Below are positions 35,520 through 44,572 of a stretch of DNA of 49,823 nt, piece after piece. Under the pieces are notes generated by a model, which saw only the letters and a list, made by a program, of their open reading frames with translations, did not search any database and was not told the DNA's origin. The stretch comes from Terriglobia bacterium (lineage in GTDB: Bacteria > Acidobacteriota > Terriglobia > UBA7540). The translations under genes were made by a program, and so were the position numbers. Position 1 is the first letter of the stretch. Every line of letters begins with the position of its first letter. The stretch spans positions 1 through 49,823 of the forward strand of contig JASHTO010000348.1 in NCBI GenBank assembly GCA_030040515.1. The letters run 5' to 3'.

Positions 35520-36740
35520 GTGGCGCTGCTGACCGGTGGCGGCGACAGACCGTATGTGCTGGGGCTTGCTCCGGCGCTCATGAACCAGGGTGTGGTGCTG
35601 GACCTGATCGGCAGCGACTATCTTGACGCGCCGGAGTTCCACGGCAACCCTCAGGTAAACTTTTTCAACCTGCGAGGCGATCAGGGACAGCGGGCGAGCG
35701 CGCTGAAAAAGGTTTTGCGGGTATTGTCCTATTATGTGAGGTTGATTCGCTACGCCGCCACGGCGAAGCCCAAGGTCTTTCATATTCTTTGGAACAACAA
35801 ACTTCAGGCGCTCGATCGAACCCTCTTGATGTTTTATTACAAGCTTCTGGGGAAGCGTATTGCCCTGACGGCGCACAATGTCAACGCGGGAGTGAGAGAT
35901 TCCGGGGATACGCGTATCAACCGGCTTACGCTGCGCATCCAATACCGGCTTTGTGACCACCTGTTTGTGCATACCGAAAAGATGAAGAAGGACCTGGTCG
36001 AGGGATTTGGAGTCTCCCCGGAGCGGGTGACGGTGATCCCCTTCGGGGTCAACAGCGCTCTCCCCAATACCGGCCTTACGCCCGCCGGGGCGAGGCAGCG
36101 TTTGGCCCTCAAAGCCGGGGAGAAGGCAATTTTATTTTTTGGAAACATCGCGCCCTACAAAGGCCTTGAATACCTTGTGGAGGCGTTTCAGCGGCACCTG
36201 TCCCGAAACGGTGAGTACCGCCTGATCATCGCCGGCATCCCCAAGAATTGCGCGACCTACTGGGCCGGCATCCAGCAGGGGATTCGTGAGGACGTGCGGA
36301 AGGGGCGAATCATTCTGAGGGCGGAATTCATTCCCGACGCGGAGGCGGAGGTTTACTTCAAGGCTGCGGACGTTGTGGTGCTTCCCTACCGTTATATTTA
36401 CCAGAGCGGGGTCCTGTTCACAGGATTCAATTATGGCCTGCCGGCTTTGGTGGCCGATGTGGGCTCGCTGCGCGAGGAGATCATCGAGGGCGAGACCGGA
36501 TGGGTGTTCCGGCCGGAAGATCCCGCGGATTTGGCGCGGGCCATTGAAAAATATTTTGCCAGTGAACTGTTTGCGAACCTGACCGCCCGCAGGCCGGGGA
36601 TCCGCGATGGCGCCATTGCCAGCCATTCGTGGGATCGGGTCGCCCAGATTACCCAAAACGCCTATGCGGGCGTGCTTTCCAAATCCGCCCGGGGGAAAGT
36701 GTCGAACCCGCAAGCGTCAGGCGGCAGTGTTTCGGTTTAA
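35520..36740 (+). CDS. family 4 glycosyltransferase
   Basis: 406 residues, GT-B fold. The first half opens ALLTGGGDRPYVLGLAPALM; the second has KAILFFGNIAPYKGLEYLVE and PYRYIYQSGVLFTGFNYGLP, the donor-site loop of GT4 enzymes, then VGSLREEIIEGETGWVF. The start is taken as GTG 35520; the same frame continues upstream without ATG, so a few more residues are possible. It is cytoplasmic and adds one sugar of the repeat unit. It is followed by the flippase gene after about 60 bases. Confidence 0.88.
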   Translation: MALLTGGGDRPYVLGLAPALMNQGVVLDLIGSDYLDAPEFHGNPQVNFFNLRGDQGQRASALKKVLRVLSYYVRLIRYAATAKPKVFHILWNNKLQALDRTLLMFYYKLLGKRIALTAHNVNAGVRDSGDTRINRLTLRIQYRLCDHLFVHTEKMKKDLVEGFGVSPERVTVIPFGVNSALPNTGLTPAGARQRLALKAGEKAILFFGNIAPYKGLEYLVEAFQRHLSRNGEYRLIIAGIPKNCATYWAGIQQGIREDVRKGRIILRAEFIPDAEAEVYFKAADVVVLPYRYIYQSGVLFTGFNYGLPALVADVGSLREEIIEGETGWVFRPEDPADLARAIEKYFASELFANLTARRPGIRDGAIASHSWDRVAQITQNAYAGVLSKSARGKVSNPQASGGSVSV

Positions 36741-36802
36741 ACCTGGGGCAGCCAATTCGCCTCCGAGGATCGAGGCCTTGAGACGCGTTGAAACCTTCTT
36801 TC

Positions 36803-38311
36803 ATGTCCGCATCACCACAATCACCAGACGCGCTGGCTACCGAGCACCTGCAAGCCGACTTGAAGGGTCGGTCGGTTCGTGGGGGAATGCTGACGCTTTT
36901 CGCGCAGGCCTTCACCTTCGTGATGAGCTCGGTCTCCACGATTGTGCTGGCACACCTGCTGACTCCGGCGGATTTCGGGTTGGTCGCCATGGTTACCGCC
37001 CTTACCGGGCTGGGGCAGGCATTTGCGGATCTCGGCCTGTCGGAGGCGACAATCCAGCGGCAGGAAATCACTCATCAGCAGGTCAGCATGTTGTTCTGGA
37101 TCAACGTCGCCATCGGGACGCTCCTGATGCTGTTGACAGCCGGTTTGGCCCCGGCGTTGGTTTGGTTCTATCGCGAACCGCGCCTCGAAGACATCGCCTT
37201 CCTGGCATCGCTGACGTTTCTTTTTGGCGGGCTCCGGGTGCAGCACAATGCGCTGCTGATGCGTCAAATGCGCTACGTGGCCATGGTCACGCGCGACATC
37301 ATATCCATCGCTGTGGCGGTGCCTCTGGCCATCATCGTAGCCTTGCGAGGATGGGGATATTGGGCCATTCTTGTTCTCCCCCTGACGTTCAATTTTCTTC
37401 AAATGGCGCTTTCCTGGGTGATGGTTCGATGGATTCCGAGCTTTCCCCGCCGCGGCGCCCAAGTTCGTTCCATGGTGGCCTTTGGGGGGAAGGTTGCCGC
37501 CTCGTATTTGGTAACCAACATCAACCGCAGCGCGGACAGCGTGCTGATCGGCTGGCACTTGGGAGCGCATTTGCTGGGACTGTACTCGCGGGCCTACAAT
37601 CTCCTGATGCTTCCTGTTCGGCAGCTCAGCGGGCCGGCCACGAGGGTTGCCGTACCGACTTTCAGCCGCCTTCAGAACGATCCCGAGCGCTTTGCCCGAT
37701 TCTACCTGCGGGCTTCAAATTTGATGACCTGGATTACCACGCCCGTCTTCGGTTACCTCTTCGTCGCCGCCGAGCCCGTGATTGTGCTGGTGCTGGGACG
37801 CCAGTGGCGGGATGCGGCGCCGGTATTTCAGATTCTCGCCATCGCAGCACTGGGGCAACTGTTCCTCGATTCGACGATGTGGCTGTTCGTGAGCCGTGGG
37901 CAATCGGCACGAATGCTCAAGCTGTTGCTTTACACGTCGCCCATCATTGTGGGCAGCTTTGCCGTGGGCTTGCCTTTCGGGATTAAGGGTGTGGCTTTCA
38001 CCGGTTCATTTGTGCTCGTTGCCATTTTCCCATGGTTTCTCAAGTACACTTTTCACGGAACCCTTTTGACCCTCAAAGACTTCGGGCGGGCGATCGCGCC
38101 CCCGATTGCACTGTGTTTCGCCGGTATCGGTTTTGCGGAACTGGCGCTTCGGCTGGTCCATCCCCAGAAGTTGATTTCACAGCTTTTGGTTTCAGCCGTG
38201 GGGTTTGCGGCGGCCTATCTGTTGGCGGCGGCCCTCCCCCCAATACGGAGGGAGGTCTCAGCCCTCCAGAAACTGCTGCAGGAGTTGCGCTATTCAAGGC
38301 AAGCCATCTAA
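36803..38311 (+). CDS. Wzx-type polysaccharide flippase (MOP superfamily)
   Basis: About 502 residues with twelve to fourteen hydrophobic membrane segments between residues 30 and 485. FVMSSVSTIVLAHLLTPADF followed by GLVAMVTALTGLGQAFADLG is the classical N-terminus of the polysaccharide-transporter group (Polysacc_synt/MatE-like). It should turn undecaprenyl-linked repeat units to the periplasmic face for polymerisation. ATG 36803 is chosen; a TTG at 36788 is equally possible since neither has a clear ribosome site. The large overlapping frame at 36607-37986 is a shadow of this gene. Confidence 0.92.
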   Translation: MSASPQSPDALATEHLQADLKGRSVRGGMLTLFAQAFTFVMSSVSTIVLAHLLTPADFGLVAMVTALTGLGQAFADLGLSEATIQRQEITHQQVSMLFWINVAIGTLLMLLTAGLAPALVWFYREPRLEDIAFLASLTFLFGGLRVQHNALLMRQMRYVAMVTRDIISIAVAVPLAIIVALRGWGYWAILVLPLTFNFLQMALSWVMVRWIPSFPRRGAQVRSMVAFGGKVAASYLVTNINRSADSVLIGWHLGAHLLGLYSRAYNLLMLPVRQLSGPATRVAVPTFSRLQNDPERFARFYLRASNLMTWITTPVFGYLFVAAEPVIVLVLGRQWRDAAPVFQILAIAALGQLFLDSTMWLFVSRGQSARMLKLLLYTSPIIVGSFAVGLPFGIKGVAFTGSFVLVAIFPWFLKYTFHGTLLTLKDFGRAIAPPIALCFAGIGFAELALRLVHPQKLISQLLVSAVGFAAAYLLAAALPPIRREVSALQKLLQELRYSRQAI

Positions 38312-38328
38312 TACAGAGCGACATAAAT

Positions 38329-38378
38329 TGTAGCGGCGCTCTACGAGCGCCGACCGGCGGTCATAGACCGCCGCTACA
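38329..38378. repeat. complete GTAGCGGCG palindromic element with two inner hairpins
   Basis: Outer arms TGTAGCGGCG (38329-38338) and CGCCGCTACA (38369-38378) are perfectly complementary. Inside are two further hairpins, GGCGCT-ctacg-AGCGCC and GGCGGTC-ata-GACCGCC. Similar or partial elements occur at 2546, 33287 and 34254, always between genes. The remainder of the 267-base gap to 38578 shows nothing else. Confidence 0.8.
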
Positions 38379-38578
38379 GCCAAATATGCAAACACTTATG
38401 TCGTTCCGTATAGAAACAATCGCCGGTTAACGCCACTGCCGGAAGGCATTTCGGAAAGTGACATGCCGGTGCCCAGACCGGACGGTAGAGTGGAGAAATT
38501 AGGAAAGCGCATGACTGCTGCAACCTGACGCGTTAACAAGTCGGATCGTTCCGTGAGAATGTGGGCAATTTCGCCATT

Positions 38579-39616
38579 ATGATTATTACCAGCACTCCCT
38601 TACGCATCTCGTTCTTTGGCGGCGGTACAGATTACCCGGTCTGGTATCGCGAGCATGGAGGCTCGGTGTTGGCCACCGCCATTGACAAGAGTTGCTACAT
38701 AACGGTGCGCAACCTGCCGCCGTTTTTCGAGCACCATAGCCGCGTCTCCTATTCGCGAGTGGAAAATGTGGCGAGGAACGACGCGATTGAGCATCCCTCG
38801 GTGCGCATGTGCCTGAAGTTCCTGGGCATTGAGCAGGGAGTGGAGATCCATCACGTGGCGGATTTGCCTGCGCGCACGGGCCTGGGCACCAGTTCCGCCT
38901 TCACCGTCGGCCTGCTCCTCGGACTGTATGGGCTGAAGGAGCAAATGCGCGACAAGCATTCGCTGGCCGCCGATGCCATCCACGTGGAACAAAACTTGAT
39001 CGGGGAGGCCGTGGGCTCGCAAGACCAAGTCACCGCCGCTTATGGAGGATTTAATCGCATTCACTTCAATACGGACGGGGGCATCGAGGTCAGGCGGGTA
39101 CTCATACCCCAAAACCGACTGGTAGAACTTGAGCGGCACTTGGCGCTCTTCTTCACCGGATTTTCGCGCACCGCTTCCGAAGTCGCTACCGAACAGTTGA
39201 AAGTAACGCCGAGCAAAAAGCAGGAATTGAACGCCATTTTGCAACTGGTGGACGAAGCCGAGGCCCTCATCGCCAATCCCCGCTGTTCGCTGCACGAATT
39301 TGGGCGATTGCTGCACGAAAGCTGGCAGATTAAACGCACGGTGACCCAAAAAATCTCGAACGCCGCCATTGATGAAATCTATGAGGCCGGCAGGAGCGCG
39401 GGGGCGGTGGGCGGAAAGTTGCTGGGGGCGGGCGGGGGCGGTTTCATGCTGTTTTTCGTACCCCCTGAGAGGCGACAGGAGCTCAGGATGCGTTTAAAGA
39501 AGCTTTTGTGCGTTCCCTTCACCTTCTCCAGCCAGGGAAGCCACATCGTCGTGTATGAGCCTGAAAAAGAGTATGATCAATCGCTTGCCGATGAAAGGCG
39601 AAACGTCTATTCCTGA
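38579..39616 (+). CDS. GHMP-family sugar kinase (HddA-like heptose 7-phosphate kinase)
   Basis: 345 residues. IITSTPLRISFFGGGTDYP is the characteristic start of heptose-7-phosphate and related sugar kinases; LPARTGLGTSSAFTVGLLLG is the ATP-binding GHMP motif and GGKLLGAGGGGFMLFFV motif 3. HddA phosphorylates D-glycero-D-manno-heptose 7-phosphate on the way to GDP-heptose; fucose or galactose-type kinases are alternatives. The adjacent GDP-mannose-dehydratase-like SDR fits a 6-deoxy-heptose route, although no gmhA, gmhB or hddC is in the window. ATG 38579 gives the conserved N-terminus. Confidence 0.85.
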   Translation: MIITSTPLRISFFGGGTDYPVWYREHGGSVLATAIDKSCYITVRNLPPFFEHHSRVSYSRVENVARNDAIEHPSVRMCLKFLGIEQGVEIHHVADLPARTGLGTSSAFTVGLLLGLYGLKEQMRDKHSLAADAIHVEQNLIGEAVGSQDQVTAAYGGFNRIHFNTDGGIEVRRVLIPQNRLVELERHLALFFTGFSRTASEVATEQLKVTPSKKQELNAILQLVDEAEALIANPRCSLHEFGRLLHESWQIKRTVTQKISNAAIDEIYEAGRSAGAVGGKLLGAGGGGFMLFFVPPERRQELRMRLKKLLCVPFTFSSQGSHIVVYEPEKEYDQSLADERRNVYS

Positions 39617-39685
39617 GCTGCCGGATGCCGTCATCCGCTGCGCAGACGCCGGCAAGCGCTTGAGGGGAGTAAGGGAAAATCCCCG

Positions 39686-39745
39686 GCGGTGGCGGTCAGG
39701 CCCTTTTGAGGGGCCAGCCACCGCAAAGACCCCCGGCTTTGCCGG
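39686..39745. repeat. double hairpin intergenic element
   Basis: GCGGTGGC (39686-39693) pairs with GCCACCGC (39717-39724) around an inner GGCCC/GGGGCC hairpin; immediately after, CCGGC-TTT-GCCGG occupies 39733-39745. A related CCCCCCGGCTTTGTTGGGG occurs at about 46525-46543. It stands between the kinase and SDR genes. Confidence 0.65.
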
Positions 39746-39771
39746 AGGATGATGACTCGCGAGGATCAAAC

Positions 39772-40734
39772 ATGAGGGTTCTGATTACAGGCGCCACGGG
39801 CTTCATTGGCAGATTTCTCACCCAACATTGCTTAGAGGCTGGAAGTACGGTAATGGGAATCGACCGGCATGGGTTGGAGGAGGCCTTGCCCGGCGCCACT
39901 CTGGAAGGTTGTGACGTTCGGGATGCCGTGCGCTTATCCGAGGTTTTGTCGACCTTTCGGCCCGACCGTATATTCCACCTCGCGGCACAAAGTTATCCCA
40001 CCGTGTCGCTCGAGCATCCGCGCGAGACCCTGGATATCAATGTGGGGGGAACCATCAATCTATTCGAATCGCTGCGCTCGGCGGGGATGAATCCGGTGGT
40101 GGTGGTGGCCTGCTCAAGCGGGGAATATGGGCCGGTGGCGGCCGAGGACTTGCCGGTGCGCGAGGATCACGCCCTCCGTCCCTTGCACCCCTATGGCGTG
40201 AGCAAGGTGGGGCAGGACTTGCTGGCCGCGCAGTATTTTGCCAACTACGGCATTCCCGCCGTGCGCATTCGGATCTTCAATTGCACGGGGCCCGGCAAGC
40301 TGGGCGATGTTTGCTCCGACCTCAGCAAGCGGGCGATTGAAATCGAACGGGGCAATCACCCGCCTTCCCTGCGAGTGGGAAACCTCGATAAACGCCGGGC
40401 CATCGTCGACGTGCGGGACCTCGTGCGGGGGCTCTGGCTGGCCGGCGAGAAGTGTGAAGCGGGTGATGTTTACAACCTCGGCGCTGACCAGCATTATTCC
40501 GTTCAAGAGATCATCGAGGCCATTCGCGCCCGAGTGAGCGTAGCCTTCCGCCTTGAGCAGGACCCGCAACTCGTGCGAAAATGCGATGAACCAGTCATTT
40601 CCGGAGACATTTCGAAGTTCCGAAGGCGAACCGGGTGGAAAACGGAGTTCAACCTGGCGAAAACATTGGAAGACATGCTGAACTGGTGGAGAATTCGAAC
40701 TGCCTCGGCCGCGCCGGCACGCACCCCTGCCTAG
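39772..40734 (+). CDS. GDP-mannose 4,6-dehydratase-like SDR
   Basis: 320 residues, extended SDR. RVLITGATGFIGRFLTQ binds NAD(P); HLAAQSYPTVSLEHPRETLD, ACSSGEYGPVAAED and HPYGVSKVGQDLLA (YxxxK) are like GMD and RMD, and FNCTGPGKLGDVCSDLSK is the GDP-mannose-dehydratase group sequence. It may form a 4-keto-6-deoxy intermediate from GDP-mannose or GDP-heptose, or reduce one. It follows the heptose-kinase-like gene and precedes the GDP-mannose dehydrogenase gene, so a GDP-sugar module is likely. ATG 39772 is used because the nucleotide-binding motif starts right after it. Confidence 0.88.
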   Translation: MRVLITGATGFIGRFLTQHCLEAGSTVMGIDRHGLEEALPGATLEGCDVRDAVRLSEVLSTFRPDRIFHLAAQSYPTVSLEHPRETLDINVGGTINLFESLRSAGMNPVVVVACSSGEYGPVAAEDLPVREDHALRPLHPYGVSKVGQDLLAAQYFANYGIPAVRIRIFNCTGPGKLGDVCSDLSKRAIEIERGNHPPSLRVGNLDKRRAIVDVRDLVRGLWLAGEKCEAGDVYNLGADQHYSVQEIIEAIRARVSVAFRLEQDPQLVRKCDEPVISGDISKFRRRTGWKTEFNLAKTLEDMLNWWRIRTASAAPARTPA

Positions 40735-40787
40735 GCTGAGTAACCCGCTGAAATCACGCCTCTACAACGCGACGAAAGGATCGGACA

Positions 40788-42101
40788 TTGAGGATTAGCG
40801 TTTTTGGATTGGGCTATGTGGGAACGGTGTCGGCAGGGTGTCTTGCCCAGGATGGGCATGAAATTATCGGAGTTGATCCGGTTAAAACCAAAGCAGACCT
40901 CATCAATGAGGGGCGCACGCCAATTGTTGAAGCGGAGATCGGCGAAATCATCCTGGCGGCCCGGCAAGCGGGCCGATTGCGCGCCACTTCCGACCCGATT
41001 AAGGCCATCCGGGAAACGGAACTATCTTTCATCTGTGTCGGCACGCCCAGTCAGCCGAATGGCAATCTTGACTTGAGGTATATCCGGCGCATTTGCGAGC
41101 AGATTGGCGAAGCGCTGAAGACCAAGACGACGCGCCACGTTGTGGTGATTCGCAGCACCATCCTGCCCGGAACGATGCGGAAGATCGTCATCCCGACGCT
41201 CGAGGATTTTTCGCACAAAAAGGCGGGAATTGACTTTGGCATCTGTAACAATCCCGAGTTCTTGCGAGAAGGTACGGCCGTCAGGGATTTCAGGCGTCCA
41301 CCGAAGACCGTCATCGGTGAAATGGAATCCTCGAGCGGAGACAAGCTCGCTGAAATCTACGCGAAACTGGATGCGCCGCTGATTCGGACGGACCTGGAAA
41401 CCGCCGAAATGGTCAAGTACGTCGATAACTGCTGGCACGCGGTCAAGATCGGTTTCGCCAATGAAATTGGCGCTCTTTGCAAATCCATCGGAATCGACGC
41501 GCACCAGGTGATGGCGATATTCTGCCGTGATGAAAAGCTGAACATCTCCAGGGCGTACCTCCAACCCGGGTTTGCCTTTGGCGGTTCCTGCCTGCCCAAT
41601 GATCTCCGTGCGTTGAGCTATCAGGCAAAATTACAGGACATGGAATTACCGATCATCACCTCCGTTTTGCCCAGCAATGAGCGGCATATTTCCCGCGGTC
41701 TCCAGCTCATTACGGAAAAGGGCTCGAAACAGGTCGGCATTCTCGGATTCAGTTTCAAAGCGGGGACGGATGATTTGCGTGAAAGCCCCATGATCGAGGT
41801 CATCGAGCGGCTTATCGGCAAGGGGTACGACCTGCGAATCTACGACAAAAATGTAAGCCTGGCCAGCCTGGTGGGTGCGAATCGGGACTTCATCCTCAAC
41901 CATATACCGCACATTTCCAGGCTCATGGTGGACAGTGTGGAGGCGGTTTTGAGTCATGCCCACACGGTGGTGGTCGGCAATGACGATCCGGCGTTTCGAG
42001 GTGTGCTGGAGAAATTGCAGGACGGCCAGGTTCTCGTGGATTTTGTGCGAATTACCGACGGCAAGAGCGAAGAGGGCAAATATGACGGCATCTGTTGGTG
42101 A
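40788..42101 (+). CDS. algD: GDP-mannose 6-dehydrogenase (AlgD type)
   Basis: 437 residues that follow Pseudomonas AlgD closely from end to end: RISVFGLGYVGTVSAGCL, SFICVGTPSQPNGNLDL, NPEFLREGTAV, catalytic Cys in FAFGGSCLPND, GFSFKAGTDDLRESPMIEV and a final GICW as in AlgD. It oxidises GDP-mannose twice to GDP-mannuronic acid in the cytoplasm with NAD+. UDP-glucose or UDP-GlcNAc dehydrogenase is the main alternative, but the SCLPND and C-terminal matches favour AlgD. The start is TTG 40788, with GAAAGGA eight bases upstream and agreement with the AlgD N-terminus. Its last 20 bases overlap the next gene. No alginate synthase (alg8/alg44) is in the window, so the uronate goes into a heteropolymer. 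Confidence 0.9.
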   Translation: MRISVFGLGYVGTVSAGCLAQDGHEIIGVDPVKTKADLINEGRTPIVEAEIGEIILAARQAGRLRATSDPIKAIRETELSFICVGTPSQPNGNLDLRYIRRICEQIGEALKTKTTRHVVVIRSTILPGTMRKIVIPTLEDFSHKKAGIDFGICNNPEFLREGTAVRDFRRPPKTVIGEMESSSGDKLAEIYAKLDAPLIRTDLETAEMVKYVDNCWHAVKIGFANEIGALCKSIGIDAHQVMAIFCRDEKLNISRAYLQPGFAFGGSCLPNDLRALSYQAKLQDMELPIITSVLPSNERHISRGLQLITEKGSKQVGILGFSFKAGTDDLRESPMIEVIERLIGKGYDLRIYDKNVSLASLVGANRDFILNHIPHISRLMVDSVEAVLSHAHTVVVGNDDPAFRGVLEKLQDGQVLVDFVRITDGKSEEGKYDGICW

Positions 42102-43293
42102 GCGATTGGAATCCACAGTCCGGGAGGGCCATTCGAAGGACCGGATTTGGGGTTCCATCCAGAGGCTTTGCGATTGGCTGGAAAAGAACGACTACCGGGG
42201 CTACGACACGTTTGATGGTTTGAGCTCAAAGGCACTGCGCCCGCTGACCTTTGAGAAGCCGTTTCTGCGCCAGGTCGTCCAACAGGGGGTACGCCGTTTT
42301 CCCTTCAATATTCGCCCGATTTTGGGAATTGGCAAGAGCCGTTCGACAAAAGGTATGGGGTTTCTGGCGCGAGGATTCATGCGCCTTGAGGAAGCCACGG
42401 GTGATGCGGCCTGGCGATCGAAAGCCGAGATGGCGCTTCAGTGGCTGACCAATAACAAATCCTCAGGCTATTCCGGGGCGTGCTGGGGAAACCATTTTGA
42501 TTATCAGGCGCGCGGGAATTTTTATCTGCCCAAAGGCATGCCAACCGTCGTGTGGACATCCCTGATCGGTCAAGCCTTTCTGGATGCCTTTGATCGGTAC
42601 AAGAGGGCCAGCTACCTTCAGGTGGCGGTCAGTGCTTGTGAGCACCTCCTGCGCGAGGTGGGAACGACCGCTGAGGAGGACGCGGTTTGCATCGGATACA
42701 CCCCCGCCCATTGCAGCCTGGTTCATAACGCGAGCACCCTTTCCGCCGCCCTGCTGGCTCGCACCTATTCGCACCAGCCGGAAGAATCTTTTCGAACGCT
42801 TGCCGAGAAGGCCCTTAAATACACCGCCCGGCACCAGCGGCCGGACGGGGCCTGGCCTTACGGTGAAAAACCCAATCAACAGTGGGTCGATAATTTTCAC
42901 ACCGCGTACGTGCTGGATTCCTTCAAGTGCTATGCCCAGGGAACAGGGGATCAACAATTTCACAAGACGATGATGGACGGGTACGCCTACTGGAAGGAAA
43001 CATTTTTCCTCGCCGACGGTACCCCCAAATACTATAACCACAAGACCGCGCCACTGGACATTCAGTGTTGCTCGCAGGCGATCGACACCCTGGTTTTTTT
43101 CCAAGATCTTGATGCGGATAGTCTGCCGCTTGCGCTGAATGTGGCGCTTTGGACAATTCAGAACATGCAGGACCGTTCGGGATATTTCTATTACCGGCGA
43201 TATTCACGTTGGTTGGTCAATAAAACCCCTACGCTGCACTGGGGGCAGGCAACAATGCTTTGCGCCCTTGCCGGCCTCTACAAACTCCTTTAG
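42082..43293 (+). CDS. VpsJ-like (alpha/alpha) toroid protein of polysaccharide loci
   Basis: 403 residues from ATG 42082, overlapping the AlgD gene by 20 bases. There is no signal peptide. Repeated helix pairs (for example FLARGFMRLEEATGDAAW, AFLDAFDRYKRASYLQVAVS, SAALLARTYSHQPEESF, FHTAYVLDSFKCYAQGTGD) and aromatic-rich turns such as HQRPDGAWPYGE form an (alpha/alpha)6 toroid like six-hairpin glycosidases or uronate lyases. Similar proteins are annotated VpsJ or wrongly as aminolevulinate dehydratase. The overlap with a uronic-acid gene suggests action on the uronate or on the lipid-linked unit, but no reaction is known to me. The absence of a signal peptide places it in the cytoplasm. Confidence 0.75.
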   Translation: MTASVGERLESTVREGHSKDRIWGSIQRLCDWLEKNDYRGYDTFDGLSSKALRPLTFEKPFLRQVVQQGVRRFPFNIRPILGIGKSRSTKGMGFLARGFMRLEEATGDAAWRSKAEMALQWLTNNKSSGYSGACWGNHFDYQARGNFYLPKGMPTVVWTSLIGQAFLDAFDRYKRASYLQVAVSACEHLLREVGTTAEEDAVCIGYTPAHCSLVHNASTLSAALLARTYSHQPEESFRTLAEKALKYTARHQRPDGAWPYGEKPNQQWVDNFHTAYVLDSFKCYAQGTGDQQFHKTMMDGYAYWKETFFLADGTPKYYNHKTAPLDIQCCSQAIDTLVFFQDLDADSLPLALNVALWTIQNMQDRSGYFYYRRYSRWLVNKTPTLHWGQATMLCALAGLYKLL

Positions 43294-43311
43294 CGAAACG
43301 GGATCCCCAGC

Positions 43312-44502
43312 ATGGCCAGGAAAGTCCTTATCGTTGAGGAAAACTCCACGGTTCCCTTCGACCCGCGAGTCTGGAAGGAAGCATTATCCCTGAATCAGAA
43401 CGGCTACCAGGTGACCGTGCTGGCTCCGCGGGATAAGAGGGGCAAACTGGGGCACCATGTGATCGACGGGGTCCACATTTACACTCATCCTACTCCCAAT
43501 GAGGGCAGCACCCTCTTCGGCCATCTCTTGGAATTTGCCAGTGCGCTGTTTTGGGAGGTTCTTTTCACCTGGTGGATTTATTTCCGTCGCGGATTTGATG
43601 TTATCCAGGGTTGTAACCCCCCGGATACGATCTTTCTTGTGGCGCTGCCGTTTAAACTTTTTGGAGTGAAATACATTTTTGACCACCACGACGCCAGCCC
43701 GGAGCTTTACCTTTCGAAATACGACAAGAAAGGATTTCTCTACCGGGTGCTCGTATGGCTTGAAAAGCAGACGTTTCATTTCAGCGACGTGGTGATGGCT
43801 ACCAATAACAGTTACAGAGACCTGGCGATCAGCAGAGGGGGCGTTGAACAAAAGAACGTATTCGTGGTCCGAAATGGGCCCGAGAAGACCTTTAAACCGG
43901 TTACCCCCAACCCTGCCCTGAAATGCGGCAAGTCTTTCCTCATCGGCTATGTGGGAAATATGAATACTCAAGATGGTCTGGATCTTCTACTGGATGTTGC
44001 GTCGAACCTCAAAAACTCGGGCCGTAACGATATCCATTTCCGATTAGTGGGTGGGGGGCCGTCGCTGCCAGACCTCAGAAGGATGACCAAGGAAAAAGGG
44101 CTCGAGGAAATGGTTACCTTCACGGGCAGAATCTCAGACCCGGACATGTTGGAGAGTCTGTCCACTTCCGATGTCTGTGTGAATCCCGACAAGCCCTGCA
44201 AAATGAACGATATTTCCACCATGATTAAAATCATGGAATACATGGCGCTCGGAAAACCCATCGTTCAATTCCGCTCGACAGAGGGACGACACAGCGCGAT
44301 GGAGGCATCCCTCTACGCAGACGGTGATGACCCGGTGGCGGATTTCTCCAAAAAAATCGCCTGGTTGCTCGACAATCCCGAGGAAAGGAAGAAAATGGGG
44401 GAGTCCGGGCGAAGGAGAGTCGAAAGCGAACTGGCGTGGGAGTATTCGGTTCCAAACCTTCTCGCCGCATACGAGCGGGCTTTCAGTATGAGGCGACGCT
44501 GA
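43312..44502 (+). CDS. family 4 glycosyltransferase
   Basis: 396 residues, GT-B fold. VLIVEENSTVPFDPRVWKEA is the characteristic opening of a GT4 subgroup in exopolysaccharide loci; FLIGYVGNMNTQDGLDLLLD starts the donor domain, RLVGGGPSLPDLRRM and IKIMEYMALGKPIVQF (EX7E region) follow. It starts 18 bases after the toroid protein gene, so the two share a transcript. It probably adds a sugar made by the preceding genes, perhaps mannuronate (inference from position). Confidence 0.9.
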   Translation: MARKVLIVEENSTVPFDPRVWKEALSLNQNGYQVTVLAPRDKRGKLGHHVIDGVHIYTHPTPNEGSTLFGHLLEFASALFWEVLFTWWIYFRRGFDVIQGCNPPDTIFLVALPFKLFGVKYIFDHHDASPELYLSKYDKKGFLYRVLVWLEKQTFHFSDVVMATNNSYRDLAISRGGVEQKNVFVVRNGPEKTFKPVTPNPALKCGKSFLIGYVGNMNTQDGLDLLLDVASNLKNSGRNDIHFRLVGGGPSLPDLRRMTKEKGLEEMVTFTGRISDPDMLESLSTSDVCVNPDKPCKMNDISTMIKIMEYMALGKPIVQFRSTEGRHSAMEASLYADGDDPVADFSKKIAWLLDNPEERKKMGESGRRRVESELAWEYSVPNLLAAYERAFSMRRR

Positions 44503-44572
44503 TCGTCCCAGAGGTCTCGGGCCACTGATTCGTCAGGTGGACCGTGGCCGAAAATTTCCATAATCCGAACCT

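Noticed and set aside
36607..37986. Long open frame (459 codons) overlapping the flippase
   Set aside because: It lies in another frame of a clear multi-span Wzx gene, and its product is Arg/Ala/Gly-rich without family motifs; this is a GC-driven shadow.
38860..39350. Antisense frames in the kinase gene
   Set aside because: They are complementary shadows of a gene with intact GHMP motifs.
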